Of a DNA stretch of 64,000 bases, positions 8,650-19,737 are shown in pieces. Source of the stretch: Enterobacter sp. Bisph1 (GTDB lineage Bacteria > Pseudomonadota > Gammaproteobacteria > Enterobacterales > Enterobacteriaceae); assembly GCF_000814905.1 (NCBI RefSeq), contig NZ_JXAG01000023.1:31195-95194 (forward strand), written 5' to 3'. A program made the position numbers and the translations under genes. The first letter of the stretch is position 1. The number at the start of each line of letters is the position of its first letter. The notes beneath the pieces were generated by a model, which had not been told where the DNA came from, ran no database searches, and saw only the letters and a list, made by a program, of their open reading frames with translations.

Positions 8650-10791
8650 TTAACGGCGTTTGCGGCGCTTCTGTTCGGGTTTCTTCACTATAACGTCCGG
8701 CATTGCCGGTTGTGAAATAGGAAACACCGGTAGCGCATCGAGCAGCCGTTTACCGTAGCTTTTCGTCAGCAACCGCTTATCGTAGATCACCACTTCCCCG
8801 CGACAGCCGTGGCTGCGGATAAGCCTTCCCACCTGCTGGATAAGGTTGAACGACGCGCTGGGCAGGCTCTGCACTTCAAAAGGGTAACGATTCAGGCTTT
8901 TCAGCCACTCGCCTTCGGTAATAACCACCGGGCTGTCGATGGGCGGAAAGGCGATTTTATGGATATGCACCTGCGTGAGGTAATCCCCTTTCAGATCCAG
9001 CCCTTCGGCAAAGGATTGCAGGCCCACCAGCACGCTGCGCTCGCCTTCATCAATACGTTTACGATGCAGTTCCACCAGCCGGTAGCGGGGTTTATCGCCC
9101 TGCACCAGCAGCAGTAAGCGCAGGTCAGCGACATAGGTTAAGAAGAGCTGCATCGCGCGCTGGCTGGCGAACAGCACCAGCATACCGCGGTGCGCTTTAC
9201 TTTCTACCTGCTCGCGAAACCAGGTCGCCATTTCCGCGATATGCTGCTCCTCATTTTCCATCAGCGGCTCGTAGCGCATCTGCGGAATAACAATTTTTCC
9301 CTGCTCGACATGGTTAAAGGGTGAGTCAAGGGTAACAAAGCGATCGCCGGCCTTCTCTTTTAAGCCACTCATCTCCTGCAGGCGATTAAAACTATTCAGG
9401 GAACGTAACGTCGCCGACGTCACCACAATGTGCGGCACGCTGCGCCAGAGCAGCTTTTCCAGCTGATCGCTCACGCGGATGCCCACACAATGGAACAGCA
9501 AATGCAGCTGACCGTCGCGCACTTCACGGGTGACCCATTTCGAGACCGGTGCGCCGGAGGCCTGCGCCATCGAGGCCAGCCGCCAGAGTTTGCTTTGACT
9601 CTCAAACATGCCCAGCGCGCGGTTCATCTGCAGAATCAGCCGGTGCAGGCGCACAATATCGTGGCTGCCGGTCTTCTCGCTCAGGTCGTTAAGAAACAGT
9701 TCCGACAGCCCGCGCAGCATTTCGGTCAGCTTTGCCAGCCGCTGACAAATCTCCATCACCTCAGCGGGCAGTTCACCCATCGCGAAACGGTATTCCGCCG
9801 CCTGACCCGCAGGAAGATAGAGGTTGAGAATATTATTTAGCGAGGTGATAAGGTCGTACAGCTCTTCACAATGCGCGTTAAGCCGCTCCGGCGTCGCCAG
9901 CGGCGGCAAGGTTTTCGGGCGAAATTGCTCAAGGCAGGTCGCCACCAGTTTGGTAAACAGGTCGAGCTGGAGATGGTACCAGGCCGCGGTAATTTCCGCC
10001 GACATCTCCAGCGCGTCGCGCGCCACATCCGGCAGGTGATGACCTTCATCCAGCACCAATAAGAGATTTTTGGGCTCCGGCAGCACCGCTTCGCTCTCCA
10101 TCGCTGCCATCACCAGCGCGTGATTCGCCACCACCACTTCCGCCTCCTGAATTTCGCGGCGGGCGACAAAAAAGGGACATTCGCGGTAGTAGTGGCAGTT
10201 GCGGTTCAGGCAGCTGGCTTTATCGGTACTAAGACGACGCCATAAATCATCGCTTATCGCCTTGTCGGTGTGATCGCGCAAGCCGTCCCATTTATAGCTG
10301 TCGAGATCGGCTTTCAGCGCCGCACAACGCTTCTGCTCTTCCTGGTTGCCGGGGGTTAGTTCATCGTCGAGAAATGCGAGCAGATCCTGCTGGTTCGGCT
10401 CGCTGCTGGCCAGCGCCGCCAGGTTGCGCGGACAGACATAACGTCCGCGGCCAAAGGCGGCGGTAAAGCGCAAATCGGGGATAATTTTACGCAGCAGCGG
10501 CAAATCTTTGCTGAAAATCTGATCCTGCAGCGCCACGTTAGCCGTGCTGACTACCAGGGTTTTTTGCTCTTCGCGGGCGATGGCGATGCCCGGCAGCAAA
10601 TAGGAGAGGGTTTTGCCCACGCCCGTTGGCGCTTCGATCGCCAGATGCCGACCTTCATCGCCCGCCAGCGTTTTTGCCACATCGGCGATCATCTGTCGCT
10701 GCGGCGCACGGGGAATAAAGTCCGGGATCTGTTGTTGCAACGCCTTATACCAGGCGGCGATCTGCGCTTTTAACGCGGCGGTAAGGGCCAT
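8650..10791 (-). CDS. dinG: ATP-dependent DNA helicase DinG (iron-sulfur, 5'-3')
   Basis: A 713-residue superfamily 2 helicase of the XPD type that unwinds D-loops, R-loops and forked DNA. Walker A APTGVGKT at 54-61; four iron-sulfur ligands C120, C194, C199 and C205 in the usual spacing; the DEGH box (motif II) in LLLVLDEGHHLPD; and motif VI QQVGRLIRSHG near the C-terminus. All catalytic features are present. The C-terminus is basic (KKPEQKRRKRR). It is followed by ybiB and preceded by a LexA site, in keeping with damage-induced expression. Confidence 0.96.
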   Translation of the reverse strand: MALTAALKAQIAAWYKALQQQIPDFIPRAPQRQMIADVAKTLAGDEGRHLAIEAPTGVGKTLSYLLPGIAIAREEQKTLVVSTANVALQDQIFSKDLPLLRKIIPDLRFTAAFGRGRYVCPRNLAALASSEPNQQDLLAFLDDELTPGNQEEQKRCAALKADLDSYKWDGLRDHTDKAISDDLWRRLSTDKASCLNRNCHYYRECPFFVARREIQEAEVVVANHALVMAAMESEAVLPEPKNLLLVLDEGHHLPDVARDALEMSAEITAAWYHLQLDLFTKLVATCLEQFRPKTLPPLATPERLNAHCEELYDLITSLNNILNLYLPAGQAAEYRFAMGELPAEVMEICQRLAKLTEMLRGLSELFLNDLSEKTGSHDIVRLHRLILQMNRALGMFESQSKLWRLASMAQASGAPVSKWVTREVRDGQLHLLFHCVGIRVSDQLEKLLWRSVPHIVVTSATLRSLNSFNRLQEMSGLKEKAGDRFVTLDSPFNHVEQGKIVIPQMRYEPLMENEEQHIAEMATWFREQVESKAHRGMLVLFASQRAMQLFLTYVADLRLLLLVQGDKPRYRLVELHRKRIDEGERSVLVGLQSFAEGLDLKGDYLTQVHIHKIAFPPIDSPVVITEGEWLKSLNRYPFEVQSLPSASFNLIQQVGRLIRSHGCRGEVVIYDKRLLTKSYGKRLLDALPVFPISQPAMPDVIVKKPEQKRRKRR

Positions 10792-10805
10792 GAGCTAACC
10801 TGAAA

Positions 10806-10825
10806 TACTGTATAAACAGCCACTA
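10806..10825 (-). promoter_or_regulatory. LexA (SOS) box upstream of dinG
   Basis: On the minus strand TAGTGGCTGTTTATACAGTA, a good match to the LexA consensus (TACTG-N10-CAGTA) with one strong half. It stands 15 bases before the dinG start, as in E. coli. Confidence 0.8.
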
Positions 10826-10957
10826 TTGTGGCATTTTTAACGCCCGCTGGGTAACCCTTTTTACCGCGATGGAAGCGCGCTCGCGAATATTTTGTCCCTG
10901 ACGAATTCAGGCTATTTATGCGCGGACGGTTTCAGCAGACGAGGGGTAAATAGAAAA

Positions 10958-10986
10958 GAACGCGCCAGACAGGCTGGCGCGTTTTG
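10958..10986 (-). terminator. Terminator downstream of rhlE
   Basis: Stem ACGCGCCAG / CTGGCGCGT with a short loop, followed on the minus strand by TTCTTTTCTATTT, just past the rhlE stop codon. Confidence 0.65.
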
Positions 10987-10994
10987 TAGGCGGA

Positions 10995-12479
10995 TCAAAC
11001 GGCGGAGGACGGTTTACGCGGGCGACGACGGCGGGCACCGTTACCGGCTGGCTTGCCCTGATTGTCACGCGGCGCTTGCGCGTTACCGCTGCCACCATCA
11101 AGACGACGGGAGCCACCTTCGCTACGACGCGGCGCTTGACCCTCGCCTTCGCTACGGCGTGGCGTACGCGGCTTTTGCCCTTCGCTTTCGCTGCGGCGCG
11201 GCGAGCGTGCTTTCTGCCCTTCGCCCTCGCTGCGACGCGGTGCGGATTGACCACGACCGCCGCCGCCCTGTGAGCGACCGCTACCCTGACGACCGCCGCC
11301 CTGGCCACGACCGTTTTGAATCGGCTCGGCTTTAATCGACGGATCCGGCTCATACCCTTCGATGGCAATGCGCGGGATCTCTTTTTTCAGCAGGCGTTCA
11401 ATATCGCGCAGCAGTTTATGTTCATCCACACACACCAGCGACAGCGCTTCGCCCGTCGCCGCTGCACGACCGGTGCGGCCAATACGGTGAACATAATCTT
11501 CCGGCACGTTCGGCAACTCATAGTTCACCACGTGCGGCAGCTCTTCAATATCGAGGCCGCGCGCGGCGATGTCCGTTGCCACCAGCACGCGAATATCGCC
11601 AGATTTGAACTCTGCCAGCGCACGCGTACGCGCACCCTGGCTCTTATTGCCATGAATAGCCGCGCTGGAAATGCCGTCTTTATTCAGCTGTTCCGCCAGG
11701 TGATTGGCACCGTGTTTGGTGCGGGTGAAGACCAGCACCTGCTGCCAGTTCCCTTCGCCTATCATCTGCGACAGCAGCTCGCGTTTGCGTTTTTTATCCA
11801 CCAGGTGCACATGCTGGGTAATCTGCTCGGATGCAGTGTTGCGGCGCGCAACTTCGATTTCCAGCGGATTACGCAGCAGCTTTTCCGCCAGCTGTTTGAT
11901 CTCGTCGGAGAAGGTCGCCGAGAACAGCAGGTTCTGACGCTTTGCCGGCAATTTTGCCAGCACGCGGCGAATATCATGGATAAAGCCCATATCCAGCATA
12001 CGGTCGGCTTCGTCGAGCACCAGGATTTCCACGCTATCGAGTTTCAGCGCATTTTGGTGTTCCAGATCCAGCAAGCGGCCTGGCGTGGCCACCAGCACAT
12101 CAACGCCGCTGCGCAGTTTCATCATCTGCGGGTTAATGCTGACGCCGCCGAATACCACCATTGAGCGGAGATTCAGGTACTTACTGTATTCTTGTACGTT
12201 CTCACCCACCTGCGCTGCCAGCTCGCGGGTCGGCGTTAAGATCAATGCCCGAATCGGGCGGCGGCCTTTGGCATGGGGCTCGTTTTGCACCAAACGCTGC
12301 AGCAGCGGCAGGGTAAAACCTGCGGTTTTACCGGTACCGGTCTGAGCGCTTGCCATCAGGTCGCGGCCTTGCAGCACCGCCGGGATAGCCTGCTGCTGAA
12401 TAGGGGTCGGCTGAAGATAACCCTGCTCGGTAACCGCGCGCAGGATTTCTGAATTCAGGCCAAGAGTATCAAAAGACAT
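10995..12479 (-). CDS. rhlE: ATP-dependent RNA helicase RhlE (DEAD box)
   Basis: A 494-residue DEAD-box RNA helicase involved in ribosome assembly and RNA turnover. Q motif near residue 22, Walker [11 protein letters not shown] near 46, DEAD in [16 protein letters not shown] in [10 protein letters not shown], and motif [11 protein letters not shown]. The C-terminal 120 residues are a basic, Gly/Arg/Ser-rich tail with several tandem copies of [13 protein letters not shown] units, a low-complexity RNA-binding extension. Start chosen at 12479 ([13 protein letters not shown]), the family N-terminus; the frame remains open to 12557 but that extension is not conserved. Divergent from cecR. Confidence 0.95.
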   Translation of the reverse strand: MSFDTLGLNSEILRAVTEQGYLQPTPIQQQAIPAVLQGRDLMASAQTGTGKTAGFTLPLLQRLVQNEPHAKGRRPIRALILTPTRELAAQVGENVQEYSKYLNLRSMVVFGGVSINPQMMKLRSGVDVLVATPGRLLDLEHQNALKLDSVEILVLDEADRMLDMGFIHDIRRVLAKLPAKRQNLLFSATFSDEIKQLAEKLLRNPLEIEVARRNTASEQITQHVHLVDKKRKRELLSQMIGEGNWQQVLVFTRTKHGANHLAEQLNKDGISSAAIHGNKSQGARTRALAEFKSGDIRVLVATDIAARGLDIEELPHVVNYELPNVPEDYVHRIGRTGRAAATGEALSLVCVDEHKLLRDIERLLKKEIPRIAIEGYEPDPSIKAEPIQNGRGQGGGRQGSGRSQGGGGRGQSAPRRSEGEGQKARSPRRSESEGQKPRTPRRSEGEGQAPRRSEGGSRRLDGGSGNAQAPRDNQGKPAGNGARRRRPRKPSSAV

Positions 12480-12677
12480 AACAACTCCGCACCGCCCCGA
12501 CCTGTAAACAGGTGTAGTTTTCGAGGAGATAATAATTTGGCTAATGACAAAAACCACAGTGTCATGAAGGGGCGGAGTGTATCAGCTTTTGTGATCGCAC
12601 GCATAAAATATCCCTCATGACGCCACGGGAGCATTTTTTGCTCACCACCTCACTGGACAAGCTTAAATAATAACCAT

Positions 12678-12705
12678 AAAGTTAATCAATCGATTGATTA
12701 ACTTT
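12678..12705. promoter_or_regulatory. 28-bp perfect palindrome, probable CecR operator
   Basis: A 28-base perfect inverted repeat centred on TCAATCGATTGA lies between rhlE and cecR, ending 10 bases before the cecR start codon. A symmetrical site of this size beside a TetR-family gene is the usual self-regulation operator; E. coli CecR binds between rhlE and cecR and controls both directions. Confidence 0.85.
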
Positions 12706-12715
12706 TATCAATGTC

Positions 12716-13390
12716 ATGCATACATTACCGACCACCAGTAAAGGTGAACAGGCCCGCAAACAGCTCATTGCCGCAGCACTCGCGCAGTTTGGCGAATACG
12801 GCTTACATGCCACTACCCGCGATATTGCCGCGCTGGCCGGGCAGAACATCGCTTCTATTACCTACTATTTTGGCTCGAAAGAGGATTTATATCTCGCCTG
12901 CGCCCGGTGGATTGCCGATTTTATTAGCGACAATTTCCGCCCGCACGTGCAAGCCGCCGAAGAGCTGCTTGCCCAGCCCTCGGCGGATAAAGCCGCCATC
13001 CGTGAGCTGATTCACCGCGCCTGTAAGAATATGATTGTGCTGTTGACCCATGATGAGACGCTCAATCTGAGCAAATTTATTTCGCGCGAGCAGCTCTCAC
13101 CCACTCATGCTTACCAGCTGGTGCATAACCAGGTTATTGCCCCGCTGCACAGCCATTTTACCGCCCTGCTCGCGGCCTATACCGGGCGCGACGCCACCGA
13201 TATACAAACCATTATTCACACCCATGCTCTAATCGGGCAGATCCTCGCTTTTCGCCTCGGGCGAGAAACCATTTTGTTGCGCGCCGGCTGGACGCAATTT
13301 GATGAAGAGAAAGCGGCGCTGATTTATCAGGTCATCACCTGCCATATCGATCTTATCTTACAAGGATTAACGAACAGGAGTTCAACGTAA
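12716..13390 (+). CDS. cecR: TetR-family repressor CecR
   Basis: A 224-residue TetR-family regulator (YbiH) that in E. coli controls rhlE and the cecR-ybhGFSR operon and affects sensitivity to cefoperazone and chloramphenicol. The N-terminal helix-turn-helix is [20 protein letters not shown] (about residues 33-52), followed by GSKEDLY; the C-terminal ligand domain contains [19 protein letters not shown], conserved in CecR. ATG 12716 gives [22 protein letters not shown], close to the E. coli start; another ATG at 12711 is out of frame. The stop codon overlaps the ybhG start (TAATG). Confidence 0.93.
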   Translation: MHTLPTTSKGEQARKQLIAAALAQFGEYGLHATTRDIAALAGQNIASITYYFGSKEDLYLACARWIADFISDNFRPHVQAAEELLAQPSADKAAIRELIHRACKNMIVLLTHDETLNLSKFISREQLSPTHAYQLVHNQVIAPLHSHFTALLAAYTGRDATDIQTIIHTHALIGQILAFRLGRETILLRAGWTQFDEEKAALIYQVITCHIDLILQGLTNRSST

Positions 13391-14391
13391 TGAAGATGAA
13401 AAAACCTCTCGTCGTGACGCTGATAGTTGTCGTGCTCCTCGCCGCCCTCGGCGGCGGCTGGATGTGGTATCAGCGTCAACAAGACCGCCCGCTCACCCTG
13501 TACGGTAATGTCGATATCCGTACGGTGAATTTAAGCTTCCGCGTTGGCGGGCGACTCGCTGCGCTTATGGTGGATGAGGGCGATGCGATACGTGCCGGGC
13601 AAACGCTGGGTGAGATCGATAAAGCGCCTTACGAAAATGCGCTATTGCAGGCAAAAGCCAATGTTGCGGCAGCCCAGGCGAAATACTCTCTGGCGAGCGC
13701 CGGTTACCGCGCGGAAGAGATAGCCCAGGCCGTCTCTGCAGTGCGCCAGGCGCAAGCAGCCTATGATTATGCGCAGAACTTTTATCAGCGCCAGCAAGGG
13801 TTGATGAACAGTAGAGCGATATCGGCCAACGATCTGGAAAACGCGCGTTCAGCCCGCGACCAGGCGCAGGCCAGCCTCAAATCAGCGCAGGATAAACTGA
13901 GCCAGTACCGCGCCGGTAACCGCCCGCAAGAGATAGCCCAGGCAAAAGCGAGCCTGGAGCAGGCCGAAGCCGCCCTTGCGCAGGCGCAGTTGGATCTTCA
14001 TGACACCACGTTGCTAGCGCCAAGTAACGGCACCGTGCTGACGCGCGCCGTTGAGCCAGGCAGCATGCTCAGCGCCGGCAGCACCGTCTTTACCCTTTCG
14101 TTAACGCGCCCGGTTTGGGTGCGTGCCTATATTGATGAGCGCAATCTGCACCTCGCGCAGCCGGGACAAGCGATCCTGCTCTATACCGATGGCCGTCCCG
14201 ATAAGCCCTATCACGGTAAAATTGGCTTTGTCTCGCCTACCGCAGAGTTCACCCCGAAAACCGTAGAGACCCCGGATCTGCGCACCGACCTGGTCTATCG
14301 ACTGCGCATTATCGTTACCGATGCTGACGACAGCCTGCGCCAGGGGATGCCGGTGACGCTGCGCTTTAGCGACGAGGCGCACCATGAATGA
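13390..14391 (+). CDS. ybhG: Membrane fusion protein YbhG (HlyD/EmrA type)
   Basis: Periplasmic adaptor of the YbhGFSR exporter, 333 residues. One N-terminal membrane anchor (about 6-26: [20 protein letters not shown]), a lipoyl/biotinyl-like half ([24 protein letters not shown]), a long coiled-coil hairpin (about 70-190, Ala/Gln/Glu-rich with repeated QAQAA), then the second lipoyl half ([20 protein letters not shown]) and a beta-barrel. It overlaps cecR by one base and ybhF by eight bases, so the operon is probably translationally coupled. Expected to bridge the inner-membrane ABC transporter to an outer-membrane channel. Confidence 0.93.
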   Translation: MKMKKPLVVTLIVVVLLAALGGGWMWYQRQQDRPLTLYGNVDIRTVNLSFRVGGRLAALMVDEGDAIRAGQTLGEIDKAPYENALLQAKANVAAAQAKYSLASAGYRAEEIAQAVSAVRQAQAAYDYAQNFYQRQQGLMNSRAISANDLENARSARDQAQASLKSAQDKLSQYRAGNRPQEIAQAKASLEQAEAALAQAQLDLHDTTLLAPSNGTVLTRAVEPGSMLSAGSTVFTLSLTRPVWVRAYIDERNLHLAQPGQAILLYTDGRPDKPYHGKIGFVSPTAEFTPKTVETPDLRTDLVYRLRIIVTDADDSLRQGMPVTLRFSDEAHHE

Positions 14392-16123
14392 CGCAGCGAT
14401 ACATCTTCGCGGTCTGGTAAAACGGTTCGCGGGCATGGACAAGCCCGCCGTCGCGCGGCTGGATTGTGACATTCACGCCGGGTATGTCACCGGGTTGGTG
14501 GGCCCTGACGGCGCAGGAAAAACCACCTTAATGCGCATGCTGGCAGGGTTGATGCGCCCGGATGAAGGCAGCGCGCAGGTGCTGGGACTCGATCCCATCG
14601 CCAATGACAGCGAACTGCACGCGATGCTCGGTTATATGCCGCAGAAGTTTGGTCTGTATGAAGATTTAACGGTAATAGAGAACCTTAATCTGTATGCCGA
14701 TTTGCGCAGCGTCACCGGCGAGCAGCGCCGCCAGATATTTGCCCGCCTGCTGGAGTTTACCGCCCTGGCGCCCTTTACCGGACGGCTGGCGGGAAAACTC
14801 TCCGGCGGTATGAAGCAGAAACTGGGACTGGCCTGTACGTTAGTTGGCGAACCGAAAGTGTTGCTGCTCGATGAGCCAGGCGTCGGCGTCGATCCCATTT
14901 CGCGGCGTGAACTGTGGCAAATGGTGCATGAGCTGGCGGGCGACGGAATGTTGATCCTCTGGAGCACCTCCTATCTGGATGAAGCGGAACAGTGTCGTGA
15001 CGTGTTATTGATGAACGAAGGCGAACTGCTCTATCAGGGCGAGCCGAAAGCCCTGACGCAGACTATGGCCGGGCGCAGCTTTCTGGTCTCCAGCCCTGAT
15101 GAAAATAACCGGCGACTGCTGCGCCGCATCCTGCGCCAGCCGCAGGTCAGCGACGGCATGATTCAGGGGCGCTCCGTGCGCATGATCCTGAAAAAAGATG
15201 CGCAGCCGCAGACTGTGCAGCAGGCAGAACAGATGCCAGCGTTAGAGATTGAGGAGACGGCACCGCGTTTCGAAGATGCATTTATCGATCTGCTTGGCGG
15301 CGCGGGTACGGCAGAATCACCGCTCGGGGCGATTCTGCACACGGTGGAAGGCAGCGCGGAAGAGACGGTGATTGAAGCCAAATCCCTGACTAAACGGTTT
15401 GGTGATTTCGCCGCCACCGATAACGTTAATTTCGCCGTTAAGCGCGGGGAGATTTTCGGCCTGCTCGGCCCAAACGGCGCGGGGAAATCAACCACCTTTA
15501 AGATGATGTGCGGCTTACTGGTGCCGAGCGATGGCCAGGCGCTGGTACTGAATATGGACCTGAAAGTCAGCTCCGGCAAAGCGCGCCAGCATCTGGGCTA
15601 TATGGCGCAAAAATTCTCCCTTTACGGCAACCTGACGGTGGAGCAGAACCTGCGTTTCTTCTCCGGCGTCTATGGCCTGCGCGGGCGAGCACAAAGTGAA
15701 AAAATCGCGCGGATGAGCGAGGCTTTTGGGCTAAAAAGCATTAGTCATCATGCCACCGATGAACTGCCCCTCGGCTTTAAGCAGCGGCTGGCGCTGGCCT
15801 GTTCGCTGATGCATGAACCGGATATTCTGTTTCTTGATGAGCCAACGTCCGGCGTCGATCCGTTGACGCGCCGCGAGTTTTGGCTACATATCAATAGCAT
15901 GGTGGAAAAAGGCGTGACCGTAATGGTCACCACGCACTTTATGGATGAAGCAGAGTATTGCGATCGCATTGGGCTGGTCTATCGCGGGAAGTTAATCGCC
16001 AGCGGTACGCCGGATGCCCTGAAAGCCCAAACTGCCGATGAGGCGCATCCGGATCCCACCATGGAGCACGCGTTTATCACGCTGATTCATAACTGGGATA
16101 AGGAGCATCACGATGCGCGTTAA
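14384..16123 (+). CDS. ybhF: Duplicated ABC transporter ATPase YbhF
   Basis: A 579-residue protein with two fused ATPase domains. Domain 1: Walker [11 protein letters not shown] (about 39-48), signature [12 protein letters not shown], Walker [13 protein letters not shown]. Domain 2: Walker [11 protein letters not shown] (about 363-372), signature replaced by [12 protein letters not shown], Walker [14 protein letters not shown]. The second signature departs from LSGGQ, as in the E. coli protein, so the two nucleotide sites are probably unequal. It powers the permeases YbhS and YbhR encoded next; overlaps of 8 bases with ybhG and 11 bases with ybhS indicate one transcript under CecR. E. coli work links this exporter to drug efflux and Na+(Li+)/H+ transport. 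Confidence 0.94.
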   Translation: MNDAAIHLRGLVKRFAGMDKPAVARLDCDIHAGYVTGLVGPDGAGKTTLMRMLAGLMRPDEGSAQVLGLDPIANDSELHAMLGYMPQKFGLYEDLTVIENLNLYADLRSVTGEQRRQIFARLLEFTALAPFTGRLAGKLSGGMKQKLGLACTLVGEPKVLLLDEPGVGVDPISRRELWQMVHELAGDGMLILWSTSYLDEAEQCRDVLLMNEGELLYQGEPKALTQTMAGRSFLVSSPDENNRRLLRRILRQPQVSDGMIQGRSVRMILKKDAQPQTVQQAEQMPALEIEETAPRFEDAFIDLLGGAGTAESPLGAILHTVEGSAEETVIEAKSLTKRFGDFAATDNVNFAVKRGEIFGLLGPNGAGKSTTFKMMCGLLVPSDGQALVLNMDLKVSSGKARQHLGYMAQKFSLYGNLTVEQNLRFFSGVYGLRGRAQSEKIARMSEAFGLKSISHHATDELPLGFKQRLALACSLMHEPDILFLDEPTSGVDPLTRREFWLHINSMVEKGVTVMVTTHFMDEAEYCDRIGLVYRGKLIASGTPDALKAQTADEAHPDPTMEHAFITLIHNWDKEHHDAR

Positions 16124-17246
16124 AGCCCTTAGCTGGCGGCGCGTCCGCGCGCTGTGCGTTAAAGAGACGCGGCAGATTGTCCGCGATCCAAGCAGTTGGT
16201 TAATTGCGGTGGTGATCCCGCTGCTGCTGCTGTTTATTTTCGGTTATGGCATTAACCTCGACTCGAGCAAACTGCGGGTGGGCGTGTTGCTGGAGCAACA
16301 AAGCGAGGAAGCCCTCGACTTTACCCATACGCTCACAGGTTCGCCCTATATTGAAGCCACCATCAGCGATAACCGCCAGCATTTGATTCAGTTGATGCAG
16401 GCCGGACGTATTCGCGGGCTGGTGGTGGTGCCGGGCAACTTCGCCGCGCAGATGGCGCGTGTCGGCGATAGCGCGCCGCTGCAGGTGATCACCGACGGCA
16501 GTGAACCCAATACCGCTAACTTTGTGCAGGGCTATGTGCAGGGGATCTGGCAACTCTGGCAGCAGCAGCGGGCGGAGGATCGCGGGGAGCGTTTTCAGCC
16601 GCTGATTGATATTCAAACCCGCTACTGGTTTAACCCGGCGGCCATCAGCCAGCATTTTATTATCCCCGGTGCGGTGACCATTATCATGACGGTGATTGGC
16701 GCGATCCTCACCTCGCTGGTGGTGGCGCGCGAATGGGAGCGCGGGACGATGGAAGCCCTGCTCTCCACCGAGATAACCCGCACGGAGTTGCTGCTGTGCA
16801 AACTGATCCCCTATTACTTTCTTGGCATGCTGGCGATGGGGCTGTGCATGCTGGTGTCGGTGTTTATTCTCGGCGTGCCCTATCGCGGCTCGCTGCTGAT
16901 CCTGTTTTTAATCACCAGCCTGTTTTTGCTCAGTACCTTAGGCATGGGGCTGCTTATTTCCACCGTCACGCGCAATCAATTCAATGCCGCGCAGGTGGCG
17001 CTGAACGCCGCGTTTTTACCGTCAATTATGCTGTCCGGTTTTATTTTCCAGATCGACAGCATGCCGGCGATCATTCGCGCGGTGACCTATATCATCCCGG
17101 CGCGTTACTTCGTCAGCACCCTGCAAAGCCTGTTCCTGGCCGGTAATATTCCGGTGGTATTGCTGGTCAATGTGCTGTTTTTAATCGCCTCGGCGGTGAT
17201 GTTTATCGGCCTGACCTGGCTGAAAACGAAACGTAGACTGGATTAA
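16113..17246 (+). CDS. ybhS: ABC-2 type permease YbhS
   Basis: Inner-membrane subunit of the YbhGFSR exporter, 377 residues. ABC-2 layout: one N-terminal membrane helix (about 30-47: [20 protein letters not shown]), a large periplasmic domain (50-170), then five helices between about 180 and 370 with the ABC-2 motif [15 protein letters not shown] at the coupling region. Start ATG lies inside the end of ybhF (11-base overlap). Paralogous to YbhR, with which it probably forms a heterodimer. Confidence 0.94.
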   Translation: MRVKALSWRRVRALCVKETRQIVRDPSSWLIAVVIPLLLLFIFGYGINLDSSKLRVGVLLEQQSEEALDFTHTLTGSPYIEATISDNRQHLIQLMQAGRIRGLVVVPGNFAAQMARVGDSAPLQVITDGSEPNTANFVQGYVQGIWQLWQQQRAEDRGERFQPLIDIQTRYWFNPAAISQHFIIPGAVTIIMTVIGAILTSLVVAREWERGTMEALLSTEITRTELLLCKLIPYYFLGMLAMGLCMLVSVFILGVPYRGSLLILFLITSLFLLSTLGMGLLISTVTRNQFNAAQVALNAAFLPSIMLSGFIFQIDSMPAIIRAVTYIIPARYFVSTLQSLFLAGNIPVVLLVNVLFLIASAVMFIGLTWLKTKRRLD

Positions 17247-17255
17247 GGAAAAACC

Positions 17256-18362
17256 ATGTTTTACCGTTTACTGACGCTTATCCGTAAAGAGTTGCAATCG
17301 CTGCTTCGCGAGCCGCAGACACGGGCGATTTTGATTCTGCCGGTACTGATTCAGGTGCTGCTGTTTCCCTTCGCCGCCACGCTGGAAGTGACCAACGCCA
17401 CGATTGCTGTCTATAACGAAGATAACGGCAAGCATGCCGTCGAACTGACCCAGCGTTTCGCCCGCGCGAAAGCTTTTACCCACGTTCTGCTGCTGGACAG
17501 CCCGCAGGCTATCCGCCCGACGATCGACACGCAAAAGGCGCTGCTGCTGGTGCGTTTCCCGGCGGATTTCTCCCGCAACCTCGAGAACGGGATCACCGCG
17601 CCGATGCAGCTGATTCTTGATGGGCGCAACTCCAACAGCGCGCAAATTGCCGCCAATTATCTGCAGCAGATCGTTAAAGATTATCAGCAGGAGTTGATGG
17701 ACGGGCGGGCAAAACCAAACAATAGCGAGCTGGTGGTGCGCAACTGGTATAACCCGAATCTGGATTACAAATGGTTTGTTGTGCCGTCGCTGATTGCGAT
17801 GATCACCACCATTGGCGTGATGATTGTGACCTCCCTGTCCGTCGCCCGCGAGCGGGAACAAGGCACCCTCGATCAGCTGTTGGTGTCGCCGCTGGCCACC
17901 TGGCAGATCTTTGTCGGTAAAGCGGTGCCGGCGCTGATTGTCGCCACCTTCCAGGCAACGATTGTGCTGGCAGTTGGCATTCTGGCGTATAAGATTCCCT
18001 TCGCCGGTTCACTGCTGCTGTTCTATTTCACCATGCTGGTGTACGGCCTGTCGCTGGTGGGCTTCGGTCTGCTTATCTCGTCCCTCTGCGCCACGCAACA
18101 GCAGGCGTTTATCGGTGTGTTTGTCTTTATGATGCCGGCAATTTTGCTGTCGGGTTATGTCTCGCCAGTGGAAAATATGCCGGTCTGGCTACAGGATTTA
18201 ACCTGGGCTAATCCAATTCGCCACTTTACCGACATTACCAAACAGATTTATTTGAAGGACGCGAGCTTCTCGATTGTCTGGCAGAGTTTGTGGCCGCTAT
18301 TAGTGATTGCGGTAACCACCGGTTCGGCGGCCTATGGGCTATTCAGACGCAATGTGATGTAG
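17256..18362 (+). CDS. ybhR: ABC-2 type permease YbhR
   Basis: Second permease of the exporter, 368 residues, with the same layout as YbhS: N-terminal helix (about 24-41, [20 protein letters not shown]), periplasmic domain, then a five-helix C-terminal bundle with the coupling motif [16 protein letters not shown] (about 198-213). It starts 9 bases after ybhS behind AAGGAAA, and is the last gene of the operon; ybhQ converges from the other strand. Confidence 0.94.
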   Translation: MFYRLLTLIRKELQSLLREPQTRAILILPVLIQVLLFPFAATLEVTNATIAVYNEDNGKHAVELTQRFARAKAFTHVLLLDSPQAIRPTIDTQKALLLVRFPADFSRNLENGITAPMQLILDGRNSNSAQIAANYLQQIVKDYQQELMDGRAKPNNSELVVRNWYNPNLDYKWFVVPSLIAMITTIGVMIVTSLSVAREREQGTLDQLLVSPLATWQIFVGKAVPALIVATFQATIVLAVGILAYKIPFAGSLLLFYFTMLVYGLSLVGFGLLISSLCATQQQAFIGVFVFMMPAILLSGYVSPVENMPVWLQDLTWANPIRHFTDITKQIYLKDASFSIVWQSLWPLLVIAVTTGSAAYGLFRRNVM

Positions 18363-18405
18363 AAGGCTGCGGCGCGCATCGACAGTGCGCGCCCAATAAA
18401 GGAGG

Positions 18406-18843
18406 TTAACGGCGGTGCGGGTGATTGGCGGCGTCAGCGCCCGGCTGCAGGCCAAAGGGTTTGGCGGGCAGTCGTCTCTCTTTGGTCAACAGCGAAACCA
18501 CCGCCGGACCGGCGAGGATCGCAAGGCCAACAATCGCCAGCAGGTAATTGTTTTGCAAGACGCGGGAGAGCAGCCAGATAACAATCAACGACGCGCCAAA
18601 ATACCAGGTGGTAGTCAGCTCCTCCAGCACATCGCCGAAATTGCGCCAGCGCGCATCATGGTGGCGCTGCAGGAACAGCATCAGCAGCACCGAGACGCTG
18701 TAGAGTACGCAAAGCCCTAAGCCAACGCGTACCAGCGTACCGCTCATCCAGCCCATTACCAGCATTGTTACAATCAAAATATGCAACATAATCTGCCAGC
18801 AACTCAGGCCCGTCGCGACATGAACACGTTGTTGCCACCGCAT
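18406..18843 (-). CDS. ybhQ: Inner membrane protein YbhQ
   Basis: A 145-residue membrane protein of unknown function known from E. coli as YbhQ. Four hydrophobic segments are visible: about 14-34 (CWQIMLHILIVTMLVMGWMSG), 38-57, 75-93 and 99-118. The tail is polar and ends with several His/Arg. Start ATG 18843 has GGAGAGAAG upstream on the minus strand. Convergent with ybhR and divergent from ybhP. No catalytic motif is seen. Confidence 0.88.
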   Translation of the reverse strand: MRWQQRVHVATGLSCWQIMLHILIVTMLVMGWMSGTLVRVGLGLCVLYSVSVLLMLFLQRHHDARWRNFGDVLEELTTTWYFGASLIVIWLLSRVLQNNYLLAIVGLAILAGPAVVSLLTKERRLPAKPFGLQPGADAANHPHRR

Positions 18844-18975
18844 GGCTTCTCTCCTGAAGGATTTTTACCTGTATGAAGAGTACGCGCATTTAAGGAAAAT
18901 TCCGTAACCCCGCCCTTTTTTGTGACAGGGACTACAATTTATTTTCATGAGGAGAGTGAGGCTGGCAGGAGAGTT

Positions 18976-19737
18976 ATGACCCCACACACGCAACATTTTT
19001 CATTAAAAGTGCTCACCATTAATACCCATAAAGGCTTTACCACGTTTAACCGTCGCTTTATTTTGCCCGAGCTGCGCGACGCGGTACGCATGGTCAGCGC
19101 CGATATCGTCTGCCTGCAAGAGGTAATGGGCGCCCATGAAGTCCATCCGTTGCACGTCGAAAACTGGCCGGACACCACCCATTACGAATTTCTTGCCGAT
19201 ACCATGTGGAGCGATTTCGCCTACGGGCGCAATGCGGTCTACCCGGAAGGACATCACGGGAATGCTGTGCTCTCCCGTTTCCCGATTGAACATTATGAAA
19301 ACCGCGACGTCTCCGTCGACGGTAGCGAGAAGCGCGGCCTGCTCTACTGCCGCATTGTGCCACCGGATCTGGGACACGCTCTGCATGTGATTTGCGTCCA
19401 TTTAGGGCTGCGCGAAGCGCATCGCCAGGCACAGCTAACTATGCTGGCGGAATGGGTCAATTCGCTACCGGAAAACGAGCCGGTGGTGGTAGCGGGCGAT
19501 TTCAACGACTGGCGGCAAAAAGCCAACTATCCGTTAAAAACCCAGGCCGGTCTGGAGGAGATCTTCACCCGCGCCCACGGTCGCCCTGCCCGCACGTTTC
19601 CCGTGAGTCTGCCGCTGCTGCGTCTGGATCGTATCTATGTCAAAAACGCCAACGCCAGCGCGCCAACGGCGTTGCCGCTGCGTAACTGGCGTCATCTGTC
19701 CGATCATGCCCCTCTGAGCGCGGAGATCCACCTATGA
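18976..19737 (+). CDS. ybhP: Endonuclease/exonuclease/phosphatase family protein YbhP
   Basis: A 253-residue EEP-fold protein (Mg2+-dependent phosphodiesterase family). Metal and catalytic motifs: TINTHKGF (about 14-21), VCLQEV (E of QEV), [17 protein letters not shown] and the terminal [10 protein letters not shown]. Start ATG 18976 ([16 protein letters not shown]) fits the E. coli protein and is preceded by GCAGGAGAG; the frame open from 18922 adds an unconserved leader. The stop overlaps the clsB start by four bases, so it is probably co-expressed with cardiolipin synthase B; E. coli ClsB uses phosphatidylglycerol more efficiently when YbhP is co-expressed. Confidence 0.93.
   Translation: MTPHTQHFSLKVLTINTHKGFTTFNRRFILPELRDAVRMVSADIVCLQEVMGAHEVHPLHVENWPDTTHYEFLADTMWSDFAYGRNAVYPEGHHGNAVLSRFPIEHYENRDVSVDGSEKRGLLYCRIVPPDLGHALHVICVHLGLREAHRQAQLTMLAEWVNSLPENEPVVVAGDFNDWRQKANYPLKTQAGLEEIFTRAHGRPARTFPVSLPLLRLDRIYVKNANASAPTALPLRNWRHLSDHAPLSAEIHL

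Noticed and set aside
11316..12164. Plus-strand frame of 282 codons
   Set aside because: Antisense shadow of rhlE; His/Gln/Arg-rich composition typical of such shadows.
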